Shown: positions 1 to 6,266, numbered from the stretch's first letter. The stretch: DNA of 13,549 nucleotides from Candidatus Hodarchaeota archaeon (GCA_030589605.1 JAUUVJ010000054.1:1-13549), one strand, 5' to 3'. Notes: generated from the sequence alone by a model not told the origin. Translations and numbers: made by a program.

Positions 1-248
1 ACCTTATTAGCTGCTTTTTTTACAAAATCAGCGTATTTCCTGGGAGTTAATCCTGTATATCCTCCTTTAAGATCAGATTCGGATTTTGCTAATTCAAACA
101 CTATCGGAGATCGGGTGTCTTTAGCAGCTCGTAAAATACCTTCTACCACTCCCGTACCTATACGAGTGTTACATGCCATTATGATTGAATTCGTTTTAGA
201 AATTTTTTCATAGAAAGGGCGACCCCACATTGGTTCGTATTTACTCAT
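1..248 (-). CDS. Class II (fructose/tagatose-bisphosphate) aldolase-like protein, 5' end only
   Basis: The reading frame opens at ATG 248 and runs off the window after 82 codons, so only the N-terminus is visible. The peptide begins MSKYEPMWGRPFYEKIS and continues through IIMACNTR, a stretch predicting helix (GVVEGILRAAKDTRSPIVFELA), then GGYTGLTPRKYADFV. The pattern 'small-residue loop, helix with AAK, SPIVFE strand, GGYTGLTP, FV' resembles the first two beta-alpha units of class II fructose/tagatose-bisphosphate aldolases. The GGYTG-TP..FV block recalls the KbaZ/GatZ-type subunit. The zinc ligands and catalytic residues would lie beyond the edge, so activity cannot be judged. A weak GGAG lies 10 nt before the start. 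The gene is divergent from the histidine phosphatase. I am confident that it is coding and only moderately confident of the family. Confidence 0.65.
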   Translation of the reverse strand, partial: MSKYEPMWGRPFYEKISKTNSIIMACNTRIGTGVVEGILRAAKDTRSPIVFELAKSESDLKGGYTGLTPRKYADFVKKAANK

Positions 249-320
249 GATATCACTACTCCACATTTTTAATATTTATACAATTTGGATGTTTTTTGAT
301 TGATTATAAATTTACTCTTC

Positions 321-357
321 ATTAATGCATTCACTAGTATTAGTGATTCAGATTAAT
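321..357. promoter_or_regulatory. Inverted repeat between divergent genes, candidate operator
   Basis: TCACTA (331-336) and TAGTGA (341-346) form a perfect 6-bp inverted repeat around GTAT. It is flanked by ATTAAT at 321-326 and 352-357, which extends the symmetry with a 4/5-nt internal mismatch. It sits between the aldolase-like gene (minus) and the histidine phosphatase (plus), in reach of both promoters. An operator role is inference. Confidence 0.35.
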
Positions 358-395
358 AAAGCCTACAGGTTTATAATGATCGGATTTAATACAGA

Positions 396-404
396 TTTAT
401 ATAG
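396..404 (+). promoter_or_regulatory. TATA-like box for the histidine phosphatase
   Basis: TTTATATAG lies about 45 nt before the proposed ACG start. A start site about 25-30 nt downstream would give a short leader containing the GAGGTG Shine-Dalgarno at 431-436. TTTATAAT at 369-376 is an alternative box. Confidence 0.4.
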
Positions 405-443
405 TGATTAAAAGGAAAAGCTAGATAAACGAGGTGAAAAAAT

Positions 444-1142
444 ACGGATTTAAGTAATATCTCATTAGAACTCTATTTAATTCGTCATGGTCAACCAAAT
501 AGTAAATCGAATCATTGGATTAGTTCTAGTACTCCTCTTAGCAGTGAAGGAATCAAACAAGCTGAAAAAATGGGGTCAAAGTTAGCTAATATCCCATTTA
601 ACACAATAATCACAAGTCCTTTTACACGAGCAAAAGAAACAGCTGAAATTATTATACAGAAGTCTCAGCAATCCGATGTTTTTAAAGAAGAGCAATGGTT
701 GTCAGAGATCGATATAGGGAAATGGGCTGGTTTGAATAAAAACATTAGTATTCAAGAATGTCCTACTAGTGCATATAATACGATTCAAAAGGGGTATATT
801 AAGGGAGGTCCCCTTGTTGCACGGCTATTAAAGAGTCAGAAAGATTTTTGTTTTCCAAAAGGTGAGAATCTAAAATCTTTTTGGAATCGTGTTAGCACTG
901 GTTTTCTTCAACTATTAGATCAGTATCGAGGCAGATTAGACAAGAAAATTGCTTTAGTTGGGCATGGTGGATCATTTACAATTATTATATTGAAACTTCT
1001 AGGGTATAGTTTTCGTGACATTAATTTTCCAATATTCATCTTTGGGTTGGGTGATACAACTATTATTCGAATAAGAGATGAACAAATCTACTATTTACAT
1101 ATGAACTCCTTTTATTTACCCACTGATAATTGTGTCGATTAA
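444..1142 (+). CDS. Histidine phosphatase (phosphoglycerate-mutase-like) superfamily protein
   Basis: This belongs to the branch-1 histidine phosphatases, cytosolic enzymes that remove phosphate through a phosphohistidine intermediate. The first ATG in frame, at 570, cannot be the start because the nucleophile motif IRHGQ is encoded upstream (480-494). With the start at 444 the protein has 232 residues: LYLIRHG with nucleophile H15, the phosphate-pocket arginine in SPFTRAKETAE (about R62), SEIDIGKWAG in the position of the family's acidic 'E..G.weG' motif, GEN..FW.R, and the second histidine in ALVGHGG (about H174). The only in-frame stop upstream is TGA 435-437. GAGGTG at 431-436 is 7 nt before ACG 444, so I place the start there although ACG is not a usual initiator; it may be a real rare start or an ATG changed by one base. 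The substrate is unknown. Relatives include alpha-ribazole phosphatase, phosphoglycerate mutase and sugar-phosphate phosphatases. Confidence 0.8.
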   Translation, partial: TDLSNISLELYLIRHGQPNSKSNHWISSSTPLSSEGIKQAEKMGSKLANIPFNTIITSPFTRAKETAEIIIQKSQQSDVFKEEQWLSEIDIGKWAGLNKNISIQECPTSAYNTIQKGYIKGGPLVARLLKSQKDFCFPKGENLKSFWNRVSTGFLQLLDQYRGRLDKKIALVGHGGSFTIIILKLLGYSFRDINFPIFIFGLGDTTIIRIRDEQIYYLHMNSFYLPTDNCVD

Positions 1143-1164
1143 TTTTCCCTATTTATATCATTTT

Positions 1165-1202
1165 CTGTGAATGAAATAGATGTATATCTATCAAAATCAC
1201 AG
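1165..1202. terminator. Symmetric stem-loop between convergent genes, candidate bidirectional terminator
   Basis: CTGTGA (1165-1170) pairs with TCACAG (1197-1202). Inside it, ATAGAT (1176-1181) pairs with ATCTAT (1186-1191) around a GTAT loop, leaving a symmetric 5/5 internal loop. It lies between two genes that end towards each other (1142 and 1217). U-rich stretches precede it on the plus strand. Archaeal termination mostly depends on U-tracts, so the terminator role is inference. Confidence 0.4.
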
Positions 1203-1216
1203 TAGATTCTCAGCAT

Positions 1217-1792
1217 TTATTGTATTTCATCTATCAGAATATAGAACATTGATAGAGCTTCTTGTAAAGGAATATAGGGTTGTTTTTTTGAGACGTGTTT
1301 CGTAACAAGAGGTATAATTTTACGAACAATGAAATAAATTACAAATAGGATCTCAAAAATTAGTAATAAAGGGAGAATATCTGAGTAGAAAGAAAATGTC
1401 AAGAAATCTAAAATTCCAACAAAGCCTATAGAAATAATGACTTCATCATCAGAAAAATATCTCACATTGAAATTACCATCAGTTATTGGTTCTTTATTTG
1501 TTAAACAGATAAATAAAATTCGATAATGTTTTCCGTTGTCTAAATCTTCTGTATTCAAAAAGAGAATTTGATCTGTATCTATTTTAACGAGACCACCTTG
1601 TTCATCTGTAAACACAATACTCCAACCCACTGCTTCATATGGCATACCATGAGTAGGAGTATTAACGTGATAGAGATCAACTGATTGAAAATAAAGCGTT
1701 CGTGAATAGGAAAGGTATTGAATGCTTAACAATCCCATTATTCCAATGACAATTGAAATTTTGAGGACTTTTTTCCTTTTCACTATCAGCAA
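1217..1792 (-). CDS. Small membrane protein of unknown function, last gene of the ECF operon, start uncertain
   Basis: I do not recognise the family. The 191-residue frame from TTG 1792 has a membrane helix at about residues 10-30. A soluble, probably external, domain of about 90 residues follows, with beta-rich pieces such as GWSIVFTD and YRILFICLT. A long hydrophobic segment spans about 126-158, and a short charged tail remains. The frame stays open upstream of the TTG to a TAA at 1867-1865 but offers no ATG there. Directly after the ecfT stop there is GGAGGAAGTGAG and then ATG at 1872, which reads ATG GTT AAA TAG. One added base near 1865 would join that ATG to this frame, adding about 27 residues. 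The gene is therefore probably translated as part of the operon, with either a sequence error, a frameshift or a weaker internal TTG start. It could be a transporter accessory protein, but nothing in its sequence shows that. Confidence 0.6.
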   Translation of the reverse strand: MLIVKRKKVLKISIVIGIMGLLSIQYLSYSRTLYFQSVDLYHVNTPTHGMPYEAVGWSIVFTDEQGGLVKIDTDQILFLNTEDLDNGKHYRILFICLTNKEPITDGNFNVRYFSDDEVIISIGFVGILDFLTFSFYSDILPLLLIFEILFVIYFIVRKIIPLVTKHVSKKQPYIPLQEALSMFYILIDEIQ

Positions 1793-1890
1793 CCAACCCA
1801 GTCGCTTTTGAAATTCAGTTACATTCTTATTTAATTTTGGATAGATGAAGACTTTGATTCCTATTTAACCATAATTAGCTCACTTCCTCC

Positions 1891-2595
1891 TTAAAAAGCG
1901 ATAATCAATAAAATGTAACCCATTATCAACCAGACGAATAACCTCAAAAGATCGGTTTTTTGTATTGGTACACTTCGATAATGCGTTCTTTTTTGAATTC
2001 CTAATCCCCTGAAATGAAGAGATTGGGCTAAAAATTCGGAACGATATAATACTGAGGCTACAAAGATTGCAATAGCCTTAGGTAACCATCTGAGAAAAAA
2101 ACCGTGGATTTCACCTCGTAGAGCAAGAGTATCGAAAGTTTCTTCTGCATCTTTTGCTACTCGAGGTACCAATGTTAAGGTAAGAGCAGGTAATAAAGCA
2201 AATTTAGTTGGAATTCTACATCTTTCGAGAGAACGAGCAAGATCGGAAGGATTAGTTACAGCAAAGAAAAAAGAACACGATAAAGCACCAATCATTAATC
2301 GAAGGATGACGAGAATAGCCTGTATGATCCCTCCGAAAAAAAGAGTTAAAATACCTAAAAATAATAACAATGGGGTCATTGCTCTAATTAGACTTAATAT
2401 TCCACGAGTATTGCCATATAGTAAGTTTTCTATAACTATCAGACTCAATAAAGGAATTAATATAGTAAAATTGCGTCCTATAACTAAAAGAAGGAATTGT
2501 AAACCTAGAACAAAGATACCGATTATAGGATGAACGTGAATAGCATCAGGTCGGAACGAAAACCCCTGATACACTCTTCTTAGCATAAATGCCAT
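1891..2595 (-). CDS. ecfT: ECF transporter T component (transmembrane coupling protein)
   Basis: EcfT is the membrane scaffold that passes ATP-driven movement from the two ATPases to the substrate-binding S component. The protein is strongly hydrophobic with about five to six membrane helices. It carries the two short coupling-helix motifs typical of the family, ALRG (within FDTLALRGEIHG) and the later FRG (SLHFRGLGIQ), which dock onto the ATPases. I chose ATG 2595, which overlaps the stop of the upstream ATPase by one base (TAATG) and gives 234 residues. A longer frame from ATG 2649 would overlap that ATPase by 55 bases and add 18 polar residues not expected in the family. The overlap suggests translational coupling. 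The gene is fourth in the minus-strand operon, and the next gene's ribosome-binding site follows its stop immediately. Confidence 0.88.
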   Translation of the reverse strand: MAFMLRRVYQGFSFRPDAIHVHPIIGIFVLGLQFLLLVIGRNFTILIPLLSLIVIENLLYGNTRGILSLIRAMTPLLLFLGILTLFFGGIIQAILVILRLMIGALSCSFFFAVTNPSDLARSLERCRIPTKFALLPALTLTLVPRVAKDAEETFDTLALRGEIHGFFLRWLPKAIAIFVASVLYRSEFLAQSLHFRGLGIQKRTHYRSVPIQKTDLLRLFVWLIMGYILLIIAF

Positions 2596-3422
2596 TATTG
2601 AAATCTTCCATTCTTCAATTTGAGATTTAATTCTGCAACTGTAAGACATCGGGGTAAATTTCGTTCTAATTGAAGTTCGAGAGATCGTATTAGTCGTGGG
2701 ATCTGATTAGGTATTAATTCAGAACTTTCTTCAAGATTATACAAGATATCTTTAGGTAATCCTCTCTGAAATAGTCTTCCATTTCGAATTATTACTAATT
2801 CATCAAGTTTAGGGAAAATTCGGGGATCATTTGAAGCTACAAACACCATTTTTCCTTGTCTTTTCGCTTGTTCAAACAAATAGAATAGTAATTCTCTTCC
2901 TTTAGCATCAAGTCCTATTGTTGGTTCATCCAATATTATAAGACTACTTGGAATTTGGAATGCATTGAAAATAGCAACAAGTCTTCTTTGACCCTCGCTT
3001 AGATTATAGAGTTTCTTATTGGCTAAATGAGTAAATTTATGTTCATCTAGTAATTTATCAACTTGGTCCTGGTTTTGGATGATTCGATTCAAATCTTTTT
3101 TTGGAGTAGGACCAATTAAAAAGAGTCTAGCGTTTTCTGGAACATAAATAATTCTCTCTGTCTTTTTTCTTTCATTTAACTTCTTCTTATTCATCCTAAT
3201 TTTACCTAGAGAAGGAGAGTGAATACCTCCAATTAGTTTCAAAAAAGTTGATTTTCCACATCCATTCGTTCCTAAAATTCCAATTGTGCCAGGATCAATC
3301 TTTTTAAAAGAAAATTCTTCAAGAATATAGTTTTTTGTCCCAGAATAACGAAACCATACATCTTCTACACAAATGGAAAGCATATTAATCCCATACTTAT
3401 TAGTTCTCGTTGTCTTAATCAT
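2595..3422 (-). CDS. ecfA2: ECF transporter ATPase subunit (second ATPase, with degenerate switch residues)
   Basis: This is an ABC-type ATPase that should pair with the neighbouring ATPase and bind EcfT on the cytosolic side. Walker A is GTNGCGKST (51-59), the signature is LSEGQ (141-145) and Walker B is LIILDEP (161-167) followed by TIGLD. Two usual catalytic-site residues differ. The Q-loop reads VPEN with Glu at 96, and the switch histidine is replaced by Asn (ASND, N198). The dimer may therefore have one strong and one weak hydrolysis site. The start at ATG 3422 is 3 nt after the upstream stop. A second ATG at 3383 would begin MLSICVEDVWFRY, which fits the usual domain edge better, so up to 13 residues may be over-called. 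The A1/A2 naming is by position only. Confidence 0.88.
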   Translation of the reverse strand: MIKTTRTNKYGINMLSICVEDVWFRYSGTKNYILEEFSFKKIDPGTIGILGTNGCGKSTFLKLIGGIHSPSLGKIRMNKKKLNERKKTERIIYVPENARLFLIGPTPKKDLNRIIQNQDQVDKLLDEHKFTHLANKKLYNLSEGQRRLVAIFNAFQIPSSLIILDEPTIGLDAKGRELLFYLFEQAKRQGKMVFVASNDPRIFPKLDELVIIRNGRLFQRGLPKDILYNLEESSELIPNQIPRLIRSLELQLERNLPRCLTVAELNLKLKNGRFQ

Positions 3423-3425
3423 TAT

Positions 3426-4244
3426 CTATTGATTTTCGTTAATCAAAGTGAGCAAGGTAGACTGAGCTTCTTCAATAGTTAAACTTCTCTTTTTATTAGC
3501 TGGCCATTGAATTTCTGATACTTCAGGTAAATCTATATCTTTAATTTCATCTAAAAGCGTTTCTGGTTTATCATTTCCTACCAATTTCCCATTATCTAAC
3601 AATAATAATCTATCAGCTACAGGCATCAAATAATCCAATCTATGTTCAAAAGCAAGAATTAGATGTCCTTTTGTTGCTAAATCTTTCAAAATATGCACCA
3701 GTTTAATTTCACTCTTAGGATCAATGCGAGCCATCGGTTCGTCTAAGATTAAAATAGGTGGTTGATGTACTAGCACATTTGAAATTGCTACTCGTTGTAA
3801 CTCTCCAGAACTCAATTCGGTGATTAATTTATATCTAAGTTCAGAGATATCTAGCTGATTTAGGACTTGAGTGATTCTGGAATGAATTTCTTTAGGTGTA
3901 TAAGCCAAATTTTCAAGTAAAAAAGCTACTTCTTCTTCTACTAGTAGAGATGTTGTATAATCAGCTGGGTATTGAGGTACATAACCCATTGTTTCAATTT
4001 TTTGTTTTCTTGGAAATTCATCCAGTAATTTTCCTCTGATTTTGATTACTCCATCCACTTTTGCTCCAATAAACATTGGTATCAGACCCAGTATTGTTTG
4101 AGCTAAAGTACTTTTACCACATCCACTAGGGCCAGCAACAATTATTAGTTCACCTTCTCCGGCTGTAAAACTAACATCTTTTAAAGCCCAATTAGCTTTA
4201 TTATTATAAGAAACCGACAAGTGACTAATATCAAGTAATGGCAA
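3426..4244 (-). CDS. ecfA1: ECF transporter ATPase subunit (canonical)
   Basis: This is the first of two ABC ATPases that power the ECF transporter from the cytosolic side. All motifs are intact: Walker A GPSGCGKST (38-46), Q-loop glutamine in YVPQYP (Q91), signature LSSGE (144-148), Walker B ILILDEP (164-170) and the switch histidine in AFEHRLD (H201). The D-loop reads ARID rather than the common SALD. After about residue 220 there is a C-terminal tail, as in other EcfA proteins. The start is TTG 4244, with GGAG 8 nt before it; no ATG lies nearby in frame. The gene is separated from ecfS by 53 nt containing a U-rich tract (minus-strand TTTTTT at 4270-4275) and from the second ATPase by 3 nt. 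Confidence 0.92.
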   Translation of the reverse strand: MPLLDISHLSVSYNNKANWALKDVSFTAGEGELIIVAGPSGCGKSTLAQTILGLIPMFIGAKVDGVIKIRGKLLDEFPRKQKIETMGYVPQYPADYTTSLLVEEEVAFLLENLAYTPKEIHSRITQVLNQLDISELRYKLITELSSGELQRVAISNVLVHQPPILILDEPMARIDPKSEIKLVHILKDLATKGHLILAFEHRLDYLMPVADRLLLLDNGKLVGNDKPETLLDEIKDIDLPEVSEIQWPANKKRSLTIEEAQSTLLTLINENQ

Positions 4245-4297
4245 TCCAAATTCTCCATTTCTCTGAGGGAAAAAAGGAAGATAGAAGCTATTTTGAT

Positions 4298-5185
4298 CTA
4301 TTCGATAGGCTCAATTTCGTTAGTTTTTTTTCCTATCCAAAGATCTAGATCTTTAGCTTCAGGTATAATACCAAGTTCCCTTAAGTAAGAGACAATGGGG
4401 ACAGCAATCGCAATACCGAATATTACTTGTGCAATGTTGAAAGGAACTTCTGTAAGTGCTAATTGAAAAGCCACAGCAGGATCAGGTGAAAGGGTTAATA
4501 TGAATACTTCATACAAGAAATAGCCTATAACGATGATAGGCCCAGCTAATAAGCATGAAAGTATCATCTGACCTTTTTCTCCCATTTTATATTCTATTAC
4601 CCAAATGAATATGCATAGGAAAATAGCGAGAAGAAGAATTAAAACGCCTGGAATACTCAGTGTAATAATTTGATATATGTCTTCAACAGCAGGATCAAGT
4701 ATATGTTGTAAAAATAAGCTAGGATCTAAGAATCGGAAAATAATATCAATAGTCGATGATTCAGCTACTCCATTCAAAACTGGGGTGGTTACAAATGCAG
4801 AAAATCCAATCAAGAAAATTGAAACTGCTCCAAGCACAATATATCTAAGTTTTTGATCCATATTTTTACTTGTTCGGTATATAAAGCCAACAGTGAATCC
4901 TTCTAACCCTTTCAAGACTAAAGTTGCTGGTGCAAAATACCCATAGCCAAGAACCATATCGGCCATTGCAGCTCCAATACCTCCTGCAAGTGCTCCAACT
5001 ATAGGCCCTCCTATCAGGGCAGCAATGTATACAAATGCTTCTCCTATGTTGAAAAAACCTGTTGATGAAACTAATGGAATATAAAATAATGAAGTTGCAA
5101 GAAAGACTAATGCTATAAAAGATGCAGTCATAGCGATTTGTCTTGGGGTAATTTTTTCACGAATTAAGGTTGTTGTTTTAGACAT
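4298..5185 (-). CDS. ECF transporter substrate-binding S component, long form
   Basis: This integral membrane protein captures the transported vitamin or precursor with high affinity. It has a short polar N-terminus (1-16), a first membrane helix at about 17-37, then the characteristic FNIGEAFVYIAALIGGPIVG, GALAGGIGAAMADMVLGYGYFAPATLV and KGLEGFTVGF blocks (about 45-102) seen in many archaeal and Thermotoga-type S components. Another helix spans about 113-133. It is 295 residues long, against roughly 170-200 for a usual S component. The extra part, about 134-230, contains a polar loop, a helix at 172-197 and another at 206-230, before the last helix (249-268). The substrate cannot be read from the sequence. 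ATG 5185 has a strong GGAGG 7 nt upstream. It is the first gene of the operon, divergent from an HTH-phosphoribosyltransferase gene with a palindrome between them. Confidence 0.88.
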   Translation of the reverse strand: MSKTTTLIREKITPRQIAMTASFIALVFLATSLFYIPLVSSTGFFNIGEAFVYIAALIGGPIVGALAGGIGAAMADMVLGYGYFAPATLVLKGLEGFTVGFIYRTSKNMDQKLRYIVLGAVSIFLIGFSAFVTTPVLNGVAESSTIDIIFRFLDPSLFLQHILDPAVEDIYQIITLSIPGVLILLLAIFLCIFIWVIEYKMGEKGQMILSCLLAGPIIVIGYFLYEVFILTLSPDPAVAFQLALTEVPFNIAQVIFGIAIAVPIVSYLRELGIIPEAKDLDLWIGKKTNEIEPIE

Positions 5186-5220
5186 TTCATATCCTCCAAG
5201 TTTGGAATGTATGAATGATT

Positions 5221-5230
5221 TTATATTTTA
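5221..5230 (-). promoter_or_regulatory. TATA-like box for the ECF operon
   Basis: On the minus strand this reads TAAAATATAA, about 36-45 nt before ATG 5185. A start about 25 nt downstream would give a short leader that still contains the GGAGG site. Confidence 0.4.
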
Positions 5231-5274
5231 ATCAATATAGGTTTTGATGAATTTAAAATCCAACGAAGACTCAT

Positions 5275-5293
5275 TTTTGCATGAAATGCAAAA
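5275..5293. promoter_or_regulatory. Perfect palindrome in the divergent ecfS / HTH-PRTase intergenic region, candidate operator
   Basis: TTTTGCAT (5275-5282) and ATGCAAAA (5286-5293) are exact inverted copies separated by GAA. The right arm abuts the TATA-like box of the HTH-phosphoribosyltransferase gene and covers the BRE position. For the ECF operon it lies about 45-50 nt upstream of the TATA-like box. This layout fits autorepression combined with control of the transporter, which is inference. Confidence 0.55.
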
Positions 5294-5295
5294 CC

Positions 5296-5304
5296 TTAAA
5301 ATAA
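5296..5304 (+). promoter_or_regulatory. TATA-like box for the HTH-phosphoribosyltransferase gene
   Basis: TTAAAATAA sits about 52-60 nt before TTG 5356, preceded by an A-rich BRE-like GCAAAACC (5288-5295) that overlaps the palindrome. The expected leader is about 30 nt. Confidence 0.35.
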
Positions 5305-5355
5305 TGTTAGAGTTATTAAGAATATTAAAGTAATAATTGTTCATGGGATTAATAA

Positions 5356-6120
5356 TTGTCTAATCAATTAACATATTTTAATCAAGTTCAAATTCTAAAT
5401 AGTCTTAGACTGGTTTTAAACAAGTATCGATCTGTTAGGGAGTTATACAAAGATATTAATTCATATTATCAAAAAGAAGAGGAAGAAAAAAGGTTTTCCT
5501 ATTCACAATTTAATCGATACATCAAAGGAAAGTGGATTATTCCAGAAAATAAGGTAGATATATTGTTACGTTTTTTAAATAAGAATTTAAATTTAGCAAA
5601 AGATCTTATTGAACCTAACCTTGAAATTGATATTAGTAAAACACCTATTCAAATCGATTTAACACGATTAGTATCTAATCCCCAAAAGCTTAATCTCTTA
5701 GCTTTTCATGTTATCGCTCAAGATCATCTAAGAGGGAAATTCGATGCAATTTTAACCCATTCTGAAGCTGTGCCTTTAGCGATATCATTTTCGCAGCTTC
5801 TAAATATCCCATGGTATAGTATAACATTTCGTCAACCTGCGGTTCATCCGTTGAAAATTAGTCATTATCCTTATTTAGTAGATAAGGAGTTAGTAAGAAC
5901 AGCTTTTTTTTTAAAGGATCAATTTATCTTTAAAAATCATCGAATCCTAATAGTTAGTGATTATATTCGACGTGGAGGTTTTATAGACATACTATTCAGA
6001 GTAGCACAGGATAGCTTTGCAAACATTCATTTTCTCTTTTCAGTAATAGCAGTAGGAACGCTTTGGAAAAGATTTTCTACAGAGTTAGAAGAGAATATTC
6101 GTGTTCTTTTTTTCGTGTAG
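5356..6120 (+). CDS. HTH-phosphoribosyltransferase fusion, probable PRPP/nucleotide-responsive transcription regulator
   Basis: The N-terminal 80 residues look like a DNA-binding helix-turn-helix unit: SVRELYKDINSYY, then FSYSQFNRYIKGKWIIPENK, then a leucine-rich helix. The rest resembles a type I phosphoribosyltransferase fold: DAILTHSEAVPLAISFSQ, a flexible region with FRQPAVHPLKISHYPYL, then the PRPP-loop strand ILIVSDYIRRGG (197-208). The loop keeps one acid and the GG but has Ser where the first of the usual two acids stands. Archaeal proteins of this shape (GfcR and other OPRT-like regulators) and bacterial PurR use the domain to sense PRPP or nucleotides rather than for catalysis. The start is TTG 5356, directly after an in-frame TAA; no in-frame ATG exists upstream. 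It is divergent from the ECF operon and probably controls it and itself, which is inference. Confidence 0.75.
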   Translation: MSNQLTYFNQVQILNSLRLVLNKYRSVRELYKDINSYYQKEEEEKRFSYSQFNRYIKGKWIIPENKVDILLRFLNKNLNLAKDLIEPNLEIDISKTPIQIDLTRLVSNPQKLNLLAFHVIAQDHLRGKFDAILTHSEAVPLAISFSQLLNIPWYSITFRQPAVHPLKISHYPYLVDKELVRTAFFLKDQFIFKNHRILIVSDYIRRGGFIDILFRVAQDSFANIHFLFSVIAVGTLWKRFSTELEENIRVLFFV

Positions 6121-6160
6121 CGCCTGTGCTCAGGGCGCTCAACTGACCCCGTAGCGATGG
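6119..6160. other. GC-rich foldable patch in a convergent 3' region, candidate structured RNA
   Basis: These 42 bases are 67% G+C (28 of 42 counted) in an otherwise AT-rich window. AGCGCCTG (6119-6126) can pair with CAGGGCGCT (6131-6139) as an 8-bp stem with one bulged G and a TGCT loop. The stem overlaps the stop codon of the HTH-phosphoribosyltransferase gene. A second possible pairing is CGCT 6136-6139 with AGCG 6153-6156. I see no complete tRNA, C/D-box or H/ACA pattern. It may be a structured RNA, a 3'-UTR element or a remnant. Confidence 0.3.
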
Positions 6161-6202
6161 CAAATGTGCATTATAAGTCTCGGATGAGGTGTGAATTAAG
6201 GA

Positions 6203-6241
6203 ATAATGCGAATTTATGTTTAATATGAGCATTATGTTTAA
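6203..6241. repeat. Inverted and direct repeats between two convergent genes
   Basis: ATAATGC (6203-6209) and GCATTAT (6229-6235) are a 7-bp inverted repeat. TTATGTTTAA occurs twice, at 6214-6223 and 6232-6241. The element lies in the 3' region shared by the HTH-phosphoribosyltransferase gene and the protease gene and could stall or end transcription. Confidence 0.3.
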
Positions 6242-6266
6242 CTTTATAACTCTAAAATTTTCTTTT

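Noticed and set aside
570..1142. Phosphatase start at ATG 570
   Set aside because: It would remove the catalytic RHG motif encoded at 483-491; the frame continues upstream to a good ribosome-binding site.
2596..2649. EcfT start at ATG 2649
   Set aside because: It would overlap the ATPase gene by 55 bases and add a polar N-terminus; TAATG at 2595 is the better coupled start.
5343..5363. Six-codon frame ATG ... TAA overlapping the HTH-PRTase start
   Set aside because: Too short to support as a peptide; it is out of frame and probably chance, although a one-base error could make it the real start.
6126..6152. On the minus strand GGGGTCAGTTGAGCGCCC resembles a tRNA D-arm
   Set aside because: No T-arm (GTTC-A-type loop), no acceptor pairing and no clear anticodon arm are present around it, so a tRNA is not supported.
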